Source of the DNA: an uncultured Collinsella sp.
GTDB lineage: Bacteria > Actinomycetota > Coriobacteriia > Coriobacteriales > Coriobacteriaceae
Direction of reading: 5' to 3'
DNA length: 64,000 nt
Assembly (NCBI GenBank): GCA_900541855.1
Contig: UQLD01000013.1
Location: forward strand, 1-64,000
The first letter of the stretch is position 1. Every line of letters begins with the position of its first letter. Below are positions 24,976 through 34,112 of the stretch, piece after piece. The position numbers and the translations under genes were made by a program. Below the pieces are notes generated by a model that saw nothing but the letters and a program-made list of their open reading frames with translations, was not told the origin of the DNA and did no database searches.

Positions 24976-26106
24976 ATGCCCAACAAACCCGTGAAGATCA
25001 TCATGCTTACCGGATACCTCGGTGCCGGCAAGACCACGCTGCTCAACCACATCCTCGCTAACGACGGCGGCATCCGCGCCGCCGTGATTGTCAACGACAT
25101 CGGCGAAATCAACGTCGATGCCAGCCTCATCGCTGACGGCGGCCTTTCCGAGACCGACGACCTCATCCCGCTCACCAACGGCTGCATCTGCTGCACGCTT
25201 TCGGATGACCTGGCCAACCAGCTGCAGGGCATCGCCGATTCGGGCAACTTCGACTACATCATCATCGAGGCCTCGGGCATTTGCGAGCCCATCCCCATCG
25301 CCTACACCATCTCGAGCTTCTGCGACGAGGCCAAGGTGGGCGGCGAGCCCAAGCTTGCGCTCGACAACATCGTGGCCGTGGTCGACTGCGCCCGCATGTA
25401 CGACGAGTTCAACGGCGGCCGCGACCTGCTGGCAGAGGATATCGACGAGGACGACATCGAGAGCCTGCTCATCCAGCAGATCGAGTTCTGCTCCACGCTG
25501 ATCCTCAATAAGACCGATACCGTGACGCCCGAGCAGATCGCCGAGCTCAAGGCCATCGTGCGCAGCCTGCAGAAAGACGCCGTGATCATCGAGGCCCAAA
25601 ACGGCGAGGTTCCCATGGAGGAACTGCTCGATACCGACCGCTTCGACTTTATGCGCGCCTACAACTCCGCTGCCTGGATCGAGGCCATGGAGCATCCCGA
25701 GGAGCACGACGACCCCGAGGTGCTCGAGTACGACATCGAGACCTTTGTTTACTCGCGCCGCAAGCCGTTTGACCTGCAGAAGTTCACCGATTTTGTTGAG
25801 CAGGAGTGGCCCGACGAGGTCATCCGCGTCAAGGGTCCGCTGTGGCAGACCGGCTATCCGGACATGTGCTACATGTTCGAGCAGGCTGGCCACCAGATGC
25901 GCCTGATGGAGAACGGCCTGTTCGTTGACTCGGCACCCGAGGGCGAGAAGCAGAAGATCATCGACGAGAACCCCGAGATCATGCAAATTTGGGACGACGA
26001 GACGGGCGACCGCATGACGAGCCTGTGCATCATCGGCCGTCACATGGACAAGGATGCGCTCATCGCCTCCCTCGATGCCTGCCTGACCGACTGGCACCGC
26101 GCCTAG
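24976..26106 (+). CDS. COG0523/CobW-type GTPase (metal chaperone)
   Basis: A 376-aa G3E GTPase. Walker A is GYLGAGKTT, the metal-binding CxCC is NGCICCTL (about residue 70), and NKTD gives guanine specificity (about 180). The C-terminal CobW domain runs from ~245. Such proteins deliver zinc or another metal to client enzymes. The start MPNKPVKI has an AAAGGAGG box. It ends in a strong terminator shared with no other gene. No Zur-like site could be identified. Confidence 0.9.
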   Translation: MPNKPVKIIMLTGYLGAGKTTLLNHILANDGGIRAAVIVNDIGEINVDASLIADGGLSETDDLIPLTNGCICCTLSDDLANQLQGIADSGNFDYIIIEASGICEPIPIAYTISSFCDEAKVGGEPKLALDNIVAVVDCARMYDEFNGGRDLLAEDIDEDDIESLLIQQIEFCSTLILNKTDTVTPEQIAELKAIVRSLQKDAVIIEAQNGEVPMEELLDTDRFDFMRAYNSAAWIEAMEHPEEHDDPEVLEYDIETFVYSRRKPFDLQKFTDFVEQEWPDEVIRVKGPLWQTGYPDMCYMFEQAGHQMRLMENGLFVDSAPEGEKQKIIDENPEIMQIWDDETGDRMTSLCIIGRHMDKDALIASLDACLTDWHRA

Positions 26107-26145
26107 GTTTATCCAAGCGGGCATTTTTCCGCCTACGTAGCCGCC

Positions 26146-26180
26146 AAACCACCACGAAGGTGCCCTTCGTGGTGGTTTTT
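26146..26180 (+). terminator. Terminator after the COG0523 gene
   Basis: A near-continuous stem beginning AACCACCACGAAGG with loop TGC and a TTTTT tail. Confidence 0.92.
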
Positions 26181-26201
26181 CGTTCTAAGCCAAGGAGATT
26201 C

Positions 26202-26801
26202 ATGTTCAATATCGTGCTGTATGCGCCCGAGATTCCAGCCAATACGGGCAATATCGGCCGCACCTGCGTGGTTACCGGCGCCCGCCTGCATCTGGTGGAG
26301 CCGCTGGGGTTTTCGCTCGACGACAAGACGGTGCGTCGCGCCGGACTGGGCTACTGGCAAAACTTAGACGTGACGACCTATGCCGACTGGGAGGACTTCC
26401 TTGCCCGCAACGGCCTCTCCCCCGCCGATGAGCGCCTGCACCTGCTGACTAAAAAGGCTCGTCGCACCTATGCGCAAAGCACCTATCGCGACGGCGACTT
26501 CTTGGTCTTTGGCAGCGAGAGCTCGGGCATTCCCGAGCCACTGCTTGCCGCGGCGCCCGAGCGCTGCGAGCGCATCCCGATGCTGCGCGATTGCGACTCG
26601 CTTGATAACGCCGAGACTTGGGAAGCCCACGAGGTGTCGCTGGGGCATATCGAGGACGGCCATGAGGCCATCCTTCGGCAGGATATCTGCGGCAACTTCG
26701 TCAATCCGGACGACTACCGCATCAGCGCACTCAACCTCTCCAACAGCGCCGCCATCGTCCTCTACGAAGCCCTGCGCCAAACAGGCTTTGCCGGCATGTG
26801 A
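26202..26801 (+). CDS. trmL: tRNA (cytidine(34)-2'-O)-methyltransferase
   Basis: A 199-aa SPOUT methyltransferase that 2'-O-methylates the wobble base of some leucine tRNAs. Motifs are VLYAPEIPANTGNIGRTC (start), FGSESSGIPE (about residue 105) and LNLSNSAAIVLYEALRQ at the C-terminus, which forms the knot. It is longer than typical TrmL (~155 aa), with about 35 extra residues between the PM segment and the LNLSNS motif. Start chosen for an AAGGAG box. A foldback repeat overlaps its stop codon. Confidence 0.92.
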   Translation: MFNIVLYAPEIPANTGNIGRTCVVTGARLHLVEPLGFSLDDKTVRRAGLGYWQNLDVTTYADWEDFLARNGLSPADERLHLLTKKARRTYAQSTYRDGDFLVFGSESSGIPEPLLAAAPERCERIPMLRDCDSLDNAETWEAHEVSLGHIEDGHEAILRQDICGNFVNPDDYRISALNLSNSAAIVLYEALRQTGFAGM

Positions 26802-26826
26802 CAAAGGAACTGTCCCTTTGTCACAT
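26796..26826. repeat. Dispersed foldback repeat, TGACAAAGG family
   Basis: Arms ATGTGACAAAGG/CCTTTGTCACAT with a 7-nt centre containing CTGTC. It overlaps the trmL stop. Related elements are at 28051, 59280 and 59587. With the 28051 element it brackets the first AAA ATPase gene. Confidence 0.8.
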
Positions 26827-26945
26827 TCAAGCGCCACGCCGACGGCACACACGCCTAATTGATGCTCTAGATAAAGAGCCCTCACTTTTAATCAGAATTA
26901 ACTAAAGTAAAATGAAGTTAAACGGCGGTGTGAAAGGAGAGTCTT

Positions 26946-28046
26946 GTGAAATATCTCGAGAACCCGTTTACCCCCAGTTTTGGTGAGGTTCCTGCCCATC
27001 TCGCTGGCAGACAACAGATTATTCGGGATTTGGACCGTGCCTTCTTGAGCCAGCGCAGGCGCCCAGAATTGACCTCGATCTTCTCAGGCGCGCGTGGAAC
27101 CGGTAAAACCGCTCTCATGTCGTCGCTCGCGACAAGGGCGGAATCCCACGGCTGGATTGCCGTAAAGACAACCGCGCTCCCGGGAATGCTTGAGGAAATC
27201 GAGTTCGGGGCGAAACGTGCTGCCGGCCATCTTATCGACCCGTCTAAGAACTTCGAAGTCACCGGTCTCGGAATTGCACCGCTCGGCAGTATCGAGGTCA
27301 ATCGCGTTCACGATGCCTCAACCTGGCGTTATCGCATGAGCGACATCATCGACCAGCTCAACGAGGCGGGCACCGGTCTGCTCGTCACGGTTGACGAGGT
27401 AGACCCGACACTCGACGAGATGATTCAGCTCGCAGCGACGTATCAGCACTTTGTGACCGATGGGAAACGCGTCGCGCTGCTCATGGCGGGGCTTCCCAAC
27501 AACGTCTCGACGTTGCTGAACCACAAGACGGTCTCGTTCCTTCGCCGCGCCCAACAATATCATCTGGGTCGCATTGCCGACTATGACGTACGCGAGGCCT
27601 TGATTCGCACAATCCAGGAAAACGATCGCCTGGCAGATGCTGAGGGAATCGATAGAGCCGTTCGCTCGATCTCTGGTTTTCCCTTCCTATTGCAACTCGT
27701 AGGCTACCGTGCCTGGGATCTCACAAGCGATTCGAAGGAAATCTCGTCACGCGACTTTGACCTGGGAATCAAAATCGCGCGCGACGAGATGGACGACCGA
27801 ATCCTCGCGGCAACCTATCGGGAACTCACTGCAGAGGACAAGCGATTCCTCATCGCCATGCTCGATGACGAGGAAGAGTCCACCACCGCTGACCTTGTCG
27901 AGCGCCTTAAGCGTTCGCCGCAGCAGGTCTCCCGCTACCGACGCCGCATGATAGATGCCGGCATCATCGGGGAACGAGGACGAGGGCTCGTCGCATTTGA
28001 ATTGCCATTCTTCCGCGACTATCTCGCCGCTCAATGCGTGAAATAA
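26946..28046 (+). CDS. AAA ATPase with C-terminal winged helix (first paralogue)
   Basis: A 366-aa AAA_16/Orc-like ATP-binding protein. Walker A is GARGTGKT (residues 48-55), Walker B is LLVTVDEVD (about 145), and the sensor region includes TVSFLRRAQQ (about 195). The C-terminal ~80 residues (LVERLKRSPQQVSRYRRRM) look like a winged helix that could bind DNA. GTG start with AAAGGAG. It is convergent to the UvrA-like gene and paralogous to the ATPase at 30593-31711 (shared FLRRAQQ and QLVGY motifs). The promoter is AT-rich with a TAAAAT box. Confidence 0.8.
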   Translation: MKYLENPFTPSFGEVPAHLAGRQQIIRDLDRAFLSQRRRPELTSIFSGARGTGKTALMSSLATRAESHGWIAVKTTALPGMLEEIEFGAKRAAGHLIDPSKNFEVTGLGIAPLGSIEVNRVHDASTWRYRMSDIIDQLNEAGTGLLVTVDEVDPTLDEMIQLAATYQHFVTDGKRVALLMAGLPNNVSTLLNHKTVSFLRRAQQYHLGRIADYDVREALIRTIQENDRLADAEGIDRAVRSISGFPFLLQLVGYRAWDLTSDSKEISSRDFDLGIKIARDEMDDRILAATYRELTAEDKRFLIAMLDDEEESTTADLVERLKRSPQQVSRYRRRMIDAGIIGERGRGLVAFELPFFRDYLAAQCVK

Positions 28047-28050
28047 GCAT

Positions 28051-28085
28051 CAATGAGGCAAAGGGGCTGTCCCTTTGCCTCATTG
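28051..28085. repeat. Dispersed foldback repeat, GGCAAAGGG variant
   Basis: A 15-bp perfect stem beginning CAATGAGGCAAAGGG with centre GCTGT, between convergent stops of the ATPase and the UvrA-like gene. It may act as a terminator for both. Confidence 0.8.
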
Positions 28086-28086
28086 T

Positions 28087-30600
28087 CTATAGGTAGCGGC
28101 CGGTAATGCTCTTGGAGCAGGCTGCGATGTCGCTCGGCGTGCCAGCACAGACGATTTGCCCGCCCGCGTCGCCACCGCCCGGACCCATGTCGATCACGTA
28201 ATCGGCGTTACGGATAAGGTCGAGATCGTGTTCGATCACGATAACCGTGGCGCCCTTGGCAACGAGGCCGTCGAACACACTCAGCAACACCTGAACATCG
28301 AGCGGATGCAGGCCGATCGTGGGCTCGTCGAATACGAATACGGCATCATCCTGCACGCGACCCATCTCGCTCGCAAGCTTAAGACGCTGCGCCTCGCCGC
28401 CCGAGAGCGCCGGTGTGGGCTCACCGAGTGTGAGATAGCCCAGGCCCAGGTCGTGCAAGGTCTGCAAGCGCGCCTGAACCTTCTTGAGTCCCACCGTGGC
28501 GTCGAGGGCCTCGTCCACACTCATGTCCATGAGCTGCGGCAACGTAAGCAGACTCCCGTCCTTGCCCTCGCGATGGATATGCGAAGCCGCGTCTGCATAA
28601 CGCGAGCCGCGACATGCCGGGCAGACGATCTCGACGTCGGGCAAAAACTGCACGTCGAGCGATATCGAGCCCGTGCCGTCACACGTAGGGCAGCGCAAGG
28701 CGCCAGTGTTGTAACTGAAGGCGCCCGCCTTGTAGCCGGCTGCCTTGGCTTCGGGCGTACGGGCGAAGGCGCGACGCAGCTCATCATGGATGTCGGCATA
28801 AGTCGCCACCGTCGAGCGCACGTTGGCGCCGATGGGAGTGGCGTCAATCAGGTTGGCGCGGGCAATGCCTTCGGCATCGACCCAGCGCACGTGTCTTGGC
28901 AGACGCTCGCCATCTGCCTGCGCCTTGAGTGCCGGAATGAGCGTCTCAAGCACCAGCGTCGTCTTGCCCGAACCCGAAACGCCCGTCACCGCAACGAGAC
29001 GGCCGCGCGGGATATCGACTTCGAGCGGTTTGACGGTATGGATGGTATCGGTTGCCATACGGATGTGGCCCTGGTCGAACATTTCCTCGTCAGTCACCTG
29101 CGGACGCAAGCGCTTGGGCTCGGCGCGCAAAAACGGGGCGATGCGGCTGCCCTGCGATTGCTCGACCTCGTCTACCGTGCCAGCGGCAATCACATTACCA
29201 CCACCCGCTCCGGCAACGGGGCCCATCTCGACCAGATAGTCGGCTTCCACCAGTACGCGCGTATCGTGGTCGACAACAACCACGGTGTTGCCGTCATCCA
29301 CCAGATCGCGCATCACGCCCACCAAGCCGTCGACATTGGCGGGATGCAAGCCGATCGAAGGCTCGTCCAGCACATAGAGCACGCCCGTCGATCGGTTGCG
29401 CACCACGCGGGCGAGTTGCACGCGCTGGCGCTCACCCGTGGAGAGCGTGGCACCAGCGCGGTCGAGTGAAAGGTAATCGAGACCCAAGTCGACCAGGCGA
29501 CGGGCCGCGCCCAAAAATGAATCGCAGATATCCATCGCCATGGGCCGCATCTCGACCGGCAAGGATGAGGGCACCCCGCGCACCCACTCGACCGCATCAC
29601 CAAGCGTCATGGCCCCGGCCTGTGCCAGATTGATACCGCGCACCTGAGGCTGGCGCGCAGCCTCGGAGAGACGCGTGCCGCCGCAATCGCGGCATGCCCC
29701 CTCGCGCAAAAAGCGTGCAACGCGTTTGAGGCCCTTGTCGTCCTTAACCTTGGCGAGCGCATTCTCAACGGTATAGACGGCGTTGTAATAGGTAAAGTCG
29801 AGCGGCGTGGCGCCCTCGCCGTTTTTGGGAACGTAGAGAATGTGCTTCTTAACCGCCGGACCGTGGAACACGATGTCGCGCTCTTGAGGCGTGAGCTGGT
29901 TAAACGGCACGTCGGTGCGCACGCCCATCTCGCCGGCGACCTGCTTCATCAAATCCCACATGAGCGTACCCCAGGGAAGCACCGCACCTTCGTTGATGGT
30001 CTTTGACTCGTCGGGCACCAGGCTCGCCTCGTCCACCTCGCGCATGACACCGGTGCCGCCACAGGTGGGGCATGCACCGCCACTGTTAAAGGCAAGGTCC
30101 TCGGCGCTCGGAGCGTAGAACTCGCGGTCGCACGTCGGACACGTGAGCGACAGGCCAGCCGCTACGTTGAGGCTTGGCTCCACACGCGCCCCGCAATGCG
30201 GGCACACGTGATGGGCGCAACGGCTAAAGAGCAGACGCAGGCTGTTGTTGAGCTCGGTCATGGTGCCAAAGGTGGAGCGCACGCCCGGCACGCTCGGACG
30301 CTGGTGCAGCGCGAGCGCCGCCGGTACGTGCAATACCTCATCCACCTGAGCGTGCTCGGCCTGCGTCAAACGACGGCGGGTATAAGTGCTGAGTGCTTCC
30401 AAGTAGCGACGCGAGCCCTCGGCATAAAGAACCCCCAGCGCCAGCGAACTCTTGCCCGAACCCGATACGCCGGCAATGCCCACGAGCTTTCCCAGCGGAA
30501 TATCGATATCGATGTCCTTGAGGTTGTGTACGCGCGCGCCGCGCACCTCGATAGCCTGCGGGCTCATCTTCTGTTCCGTCACCTTTATCACCCTACTCAT
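28087..30600 (-). CDS. Short UvrA-like ABC ATPase (UvrA2 type)
   Basis: An 837-aa twin ABC-ATPase of the UvrA family. Both Walker A boxes are present (GVSGSGKSSLA and GVSGSGKTTLV), as are two signature regions (LSTGERQRVQLA, LSGGEAQRLKLA) and several CxxC zinc modules (CPHCG, CPTCGGTG, CRDCGGTR, CPTCDGTG). It is about 100 residues shorter than UvrA of nucleotide excision repair, consistent with lack of the UvrB-binding region, as in UvrA2 proteins linked to drug or DNA-damage resistance. Its start overlaps the stop of the upstream ATPase gene, indicating coupled translation. Confidence 0.88.
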   Translation of the reverse strand: MSRVIKVTEQKMSPQAIEVRGARVHNLKDIDIDIPLGKLVGIAGVSGSGKSSLALGVLYAEGSRRYLEALSTYTRRRLTQAEHAQVDEVLHVPAALALHQRPSVPGVRSTFGTMTELNNSLRLLFSRCAHHVCPHCGARVEPSLNVAAGLSLTCPTCDREFYAPSAEDLAFNSGGACPTCGGTGVMREVDEASLVPDESKTINEGAVLPWGTLMWDLMKQVAGEMGVRTDVPFNQLTPQERDIVFHGPAVKKHILYVPKNGEGATPLDFTYYNAVYTVENALAKVKDDKGLKRVARFLREGACRDCGGTRLSEAARQPQVRGINLAQAGAMTLGDAVEWVRGVPSSLPVEMRPMAMDICDSFLGAARRLVDLGLDYLSLDRAGATLSTGERQRVQLARVVRNRSTGVLYVLDEPSIGLHPANVDGLVGVMRDLVDDGNTVVVVDHDTRVLVEADYLVEMGPVAGAGGGNVIAAGTVDEVEQSQGSRIAPFLRAEPKRLRPQVTDEEMFDQGHIRMATDTIHTVKPLEVDIPRGRLVAVTGVSGSGKTTLVLETLIPALKAQADGERLPRHVRWVDAEGIARANLIDATPIGANVRSTVATYADIHDELRRAFARTPEAKAAGYKAGAFSYNTGALRCPTCDGTGSISLDVQFLPDVEIVCPACRGSRYADAASHIHREGKDGSLLTLPQLMDMSVDEALDATVGLKKVQARLQTLHDLGLGYLTLGEPTPALSGGEAQRLKLASEMGRVQDDAVFVFDEPTIGLHPLDVQVLLSVFDGLVAKGATVIVIEHDLDLIRNADYVIDMGPGGGDAGGQIVCAGTPSDIAACSKSITGRYL

Positions 30601-31711
30601 GCCATAAAATGCGGTCGCGGATATACTCGCCCAGCATGGGCACGGTAAATCGGACGAGGCCGTATCCGGCAGCCTCGATGACGCGCTCGCGAATCAGGCT
30701 TGCGCGATATTTACTCGCCCAGCTCTGGGTGCGATCGCAGCGCTCAATGATATCCGCCATGCGCGTCGGTTTACCCTCGTCAGCAGCCATGGCCTCGATA
30801 AAGAGGCGTTGTGGACTGCGCAGCCCGTAATACAGAGGCGCGTCAACCGCTTCGTAGAACTCGGAGACGGCATCCGCATGGCCATCCTCGACATCGCGTT
30901 CTTCAATGACCCGCGAGTCACGCCGGACAGCAGCCCGCCACATGTAATATCCCACCAGCTGGACCATATAGGGATGCCCCATGCTCCTGCGCGCCGCAAG
31001 GTCCGCCGTCCCCGCATCAACGCAAAGACCAGCGCCTTTGACCGTCTGGATATATGAATCGCGCACCTTGGGCAAAGAAATCGCCCCCAGCGTACGCTGC
31101 TGGGCGCGCCGCAAAAACGTCACGCTCGGCTCTTCGAGCAAGTCATCAACCATGCTGGGCAAACCGGCGAACACTAGCGCAAGGCCGCGCTGGTCGCTAT
31201 CGGACAAGCCCGTGGCATCCTGGTCTCCGAGCACCTGCTGATAGAGAACGGCAAGAGCCGCCAGCTCCTCGATAGACGCAGATTGAGCCTCGTCAATCGC
31301 AAACAGTATGCCCTTGCCTGGACCGAGCTTCTTGAGACGCTCGTTGACCAGCCCTCGCAACGTCTCGCCCTTTGCCCGCGCCGCCTCGACCGACATCCGG
31401 CCAAACGACGGCCCGAATTCCATTGACGTCACAACGGGTTTATTCGAGCGAAGCGCGTCGGCCAGGCGGTCGCACAAGCCAAGCGAAGCGGAATCGGAGA
31501 CAACCGCCCATCCGCGCTCGCTGGCTAGACGTTGCAGCTCCCGCAGGAGAACCGTCTTGCCGCAGCCGCGATTTCCCGTAATGAGCATGAGCCTGCCCGG
31601 CGCTCCGGCGCCGTTGTCGAGTCCTTCCTCAAAATCTTCGATGACCGGCTCTCGACCGATGAGCATCGGAGGCCGCTTGCCTGCCGTTGGCTTAAAGGGA
31701 TTTGGATTCAT
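30593..31711 (-). CDS. AAA ATPase with C-terminal winged helix (second paralogue)
   Basis: A 372-aa relative of the ATPase at 26946. Walker A is GNRGCGKT (46-53), Walker B FAIDEAQ (about 140), then VTFLRRAQQ and YMVQLVGYYMW. The C-terminal domain is a possible DNA-binding winged helix. It overlaps the UvrA-like start, so the two are one operon. The promoter contains three phased GGTATAA repeats. GAGGAGG box before ATG. Role unknown; STAND-like or Cdc6-like switching on DNA is inferred from the fold. Confidence 0.8.
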   Translation of the reverse strand: MNPNPFKPTAGKRPPMLIGREPVIEDFEEGLDNGAGAPGRLMLITGNRGCGKTVLLRELQRLASERGWAVVSDSASLGLCDRLADALRSNKPVVTSMEFGPSFGRMSVEAARAKGETLRGLVNERLKKLGPGKGILFAIDEAQSASIEELAALAVLYQQVLGDQDATGLSDSDQRGLALVFAGLPSMVDDLLEEPSVTFLRRAQQRTLGAISLPKVRDSYIQTVKGAGLCVDAGTADLAARRSMGHPYMVQLVGYYMWRAAVRRDSRVIEERDVEDGHADAVSEFYEAVDAPLYYGLRSPQRLFIEAMAADEGKPTRMADIIERCDRTQSWASKYRASLIRERVIEAAGYGLVRFTVPMLGEYIRDRILWHE

Positions 31712-31746
31712 GTCGGCCTCCTCGGATCGGTAAACCCTGGTAACAG

Positions 31747-31773
31747 TTATACCAACTTATACCGAGTTATACC
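31747..31773. promoter_or_regulatory. Three 10-bp-phased GGTATAA repeats
   Basis: TTATACC occurs at 31747, 31757 and 31767 (GGTATAA on the minus strand), exactly one helical turn apart, 35 bp upstream of the ATPase start. They overlap plausible -10 sequences, so a bound protein would control the ATPase-UvrA operon. Confidence 0.5.
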
Positions 31774-31804
31774 AATTAAATGCGGCAAAGAGTCTGACTC
31801 TCTA

Positions 31805-33808
31805 TCACCTATGGCCGAAAAACTCGGCGTCTGCTGCTCGCCAGGAGCGGAAGGTGGTGGGATCGACCTTTACATGAGCTGCGGCGGGTACGTCGTACCA
31901 TTTGACCGTGTAGCCGGCGCCGTGAGAGCAAAAGACCGAGTCGGGCGTGTTGGGCAGATCGGCCTCGGGCTCATAGGCGGCCGTCTCGATTACGCACTCG
32001 GCATCATGGCAAGGCGCATAGCCGGCGAACTCCAGGTACAGATGCCCACGACCACTCGTGTAGGCAGCCACCTCCAGCGCGTAATCCTGCACCTCAGATG
32101 CCGGCACGCGACCCACAAGCTTCGCCCGGTCTCCCGCCATCGTCGGCGGCTCGTACTCGGCACCCATGCGCGTGGCATCCGAGAGCGCCCGGCCCACGCA
32201 CTCCCCCGGCACCTCGAGCTCAAAGCGATACCACGGCTCCAACAGCACCGCCGCGCCGGCCTCACGCGCCTGCATGAGCCCCTGGCGAATCGCGCGGTAC
32301 GTGGCCTGGCGAAAATCGCCGCCCTCGGTGTGTTTGGCATGCGCGCGGCCACCCGTGAGCGTAATGCGCACATCGGTGATGGGCGAGCCGGTCAGCGCGC
32401 CCAGATGATCGCGCTCCATGGCGTTGGTGAGTGCCAGACGCTGCCAGTTAAGATCGAGCTCGTCGGTCGAGGTCACGGTGCCAAACTGCACGCCCGAACC
32501 CGCCGGCAACGGTTCCAGGCACAGATGCACCTCGGCATAGTGGCGCAGTGGCTCAAAGTGGCCCACGCCCTCGACCGGCTGCGAAATAGTCTCCTTATAG
32601 AGAATGCCGCCAGACTCAAACGCAACCGAAAGGCCAAAGCGATCGGCCAACACCCGCTGCACGACCTCGAGCTGCACCGCCCCCATGAGCTGCAGATGTA
32701 TTTGTTCAAGATGCGTATTCCAGCTTACGCCGAGCATGGGATCTTCGTCCGCCAGCTCAGTCAGTGCTTTGAACACCGCATGGACATCGTGTTCGCCCGG
32801 AAGCACCGTATAGGTGAGAACTGGCGCAATGACGGGCGCATCGCACGCGGATTCCGCGCCCAAGGCGTCCCCTGGGCGAACGTGCGCAAGACCCGTCACG
32901 GCACAAATACCGCCAGCAGCAACTTCTTGGGCAAGCTCATACTTCTCGCCGTTATAGATGCGGACCTGATCGACCTTCTGCTCCCATGCCTCGGCACCGG
33001 AACGTCCGTCAATCATCTGCTTGGCATGCAACGTGCCGCCGGTCACTTTAACCCAAGCCAAACGCTCACCGTGATCCCCACGGCTGACACGATAGACGCG
33101 CGCGGCAAACTCCGGGAGCCACGCCTGTTCACGCATCAGCGCGCATATGCCATCCAGCAGCTCGTCCACGCCTTGGTCCTTGAGCGCCGAGCCGGCAAAG
33201 CAGGGAAAGAGCTTGCGCTCGGCAACCATGCGCGACAGCGTTGCGACAGAAAGCTCGCCCGCTTCAAAAAACTCCTCGAGCGCTTCTTCGTCTAACGCGG
33301 CAGCGTCCTCCTGAACGGCCCCGCCCGCCAGCAGTTCGCTGGCATCCAAGCAGCCCTCGGAAAGGCGTTGCCCAAGTTGTGCCAGCAAAACATCGCGGCC
33401 GGGATTCTCCAAATCGATTTTGTTGATGAAGATGAACGTCGGGATGTCATAGCGCGCAAGCAGGCGCCACAGGGTTTCGGTGTGCCCCTGCACGCCGTCG
33501 TTGGCGCCCACAACCAAAATCGCGTAGTCGAGTGCGCGCAGCGTGCGCTCCGCCTCGGCAGAAAAATCGACATGTCCCGGCGCATCCACGAGCATGACGT
33601 GGGTATCGCCATGGTCGAGCACGGCCTGCGACGAGAAGATCGTAATGCCACGCTCACGCTCGATCGCATTCGTGTCCAGATGCGAATCGCCATCGTCCAC
33701 GCGGCCGCGCTTGCGAATGCGACCCGCGTTGAACAACATGGCCTCGGCCAGCGTGGTCTTGCCGGCATCGACATGCGCCAAGATTCCAACGACCGCTTGC
33801 TTCGACAT
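31805..33808 (-). CDS. TetM/OtrA-like ribosomal protection GTPase
   Basis: A 667-aa EF-G-like translational GTPase of the TetM family. G1 is AHVDAGKTT (residues 10-18), G3 is DAPGHVDF (~70), and G4 is NKID (~127); domains II-V follow. Family members release tetracycline from ribosomes. This one has high-GC coding like its surroundings and no transposon genes around it, so it looks resident rather than recently acquired. Whether it confers resistance cannot be told. Start MSKQAVVG chosen for an AGAGGAG box. Confidence 0.85.
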   Translation of the reverse strand: MSKQAVVGILAHVDAGKTTLAEAMLFNAGRIRKRGRVDDGDSHLDTNAIERERGITIFSSQAVLDHGDTHVMLVDAPGHVDFSAEAERTLRALDYAILVVGANDGVQGHTETLWRLLARYDIPTFIFINKIDLENPGRDVLLAQLGQRLSEGCLDASELLAGGAVQEDAAALDEEALEEFFEAGELSVATLSRMVAERKLFPCFAGSALKDQGVDELLDGICALMREQAWLPEFAARVYRVSRGDHGERLAWVKVTGGTLHAKQMIDGRSGAEAWEQKVDQVRIYNGEKYELAQEVAAGGICAVTGLAHVRPGDALGAESACDAPVIAPVLTYTVLPGEHDVHAVFKALTELADEDPMLGVSWNTHLEQIHLQLMGAVQLEVVQRVLADRFGLSVAFESGGILYKETISQPVEGVGHFEPLRHYAEVHLCLEPLPAGSGVQFGTVTSTDELDLNWQRLALTNAMERDHLGALTGSPITDVRITLTGGRAHAKHTEGGDFRQATYRAIRQGLMQAREAGAAVLLEPWYRFELEVPGECVGRALSDATRMGAEYEPPTMAGDRAKLVGRVPASEVQDYALEVAAYTSGRGHLYLEFAGYAPCHDAECVIETAAYEPEADLPNTPDSVFCSHGAGYTVKWYDVPAAAHVKVDPTTFRSWRAADAEFFGHR

Positions 33809-34052
33809 GGCTCTCCTCTTATTACAAGCCCATCGCACGCGGCAACGGGCGTTCACGCTCCACACTGGATGATACAATTTACGGGCCGGCGGGCGAAGCG
33901 GGCCCTATCCCCCGACCGAGCTCATCGCCCCGCGTTGCCGCGCGGCGATTTTCGTAGGTTCGCGCCTTGCGAAAGCCGGCACCTCCCCTTTTGTCTGCCT
34001 TGGCTCATCTGAGGCGGTAACAGCGCGAACCCCACAACAACGCGTTTTACCA
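33809..34052. other. Intergenic leader of the TetM-like gene
   Basis: About 240 bp without a supported gene. On the minus strand a TATCAT -10-like box lies about 60 bp before the start. I looked for a tetM-type leader peptide and attenuator and did not find a convincing one. Confidence 0.4.
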
Positions 34053-34078
34053 AAAATGGCCCCACTCGGGGCCATTTT
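34053..34078 (-). terminator. Terminator after the GNAT gene
   Basis: Stem AAAATGGCCCC/GGGGCCATTTT with a 4-nt loop; on the minus strand a TTTTTGG tail follows. Confidence 0.88.
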
Positions 34079-34112
34079 CATTTCGATGAAACGCTGGTAT
34101 GTGACTCGGCCT

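Noticed and set aside
31532..33295. Long open frame on the plus strand (587 codons)
   Set aside because: Antisense to the TetM-like gene, whose motifs and ribosome site are clear; no recognisable motifs in the frame.
33809..34052. Leader peptide and attenuator for the TetM-like gene
   Set aside because: No short frame with a suitable ribosome site followed by alternative stems was found.
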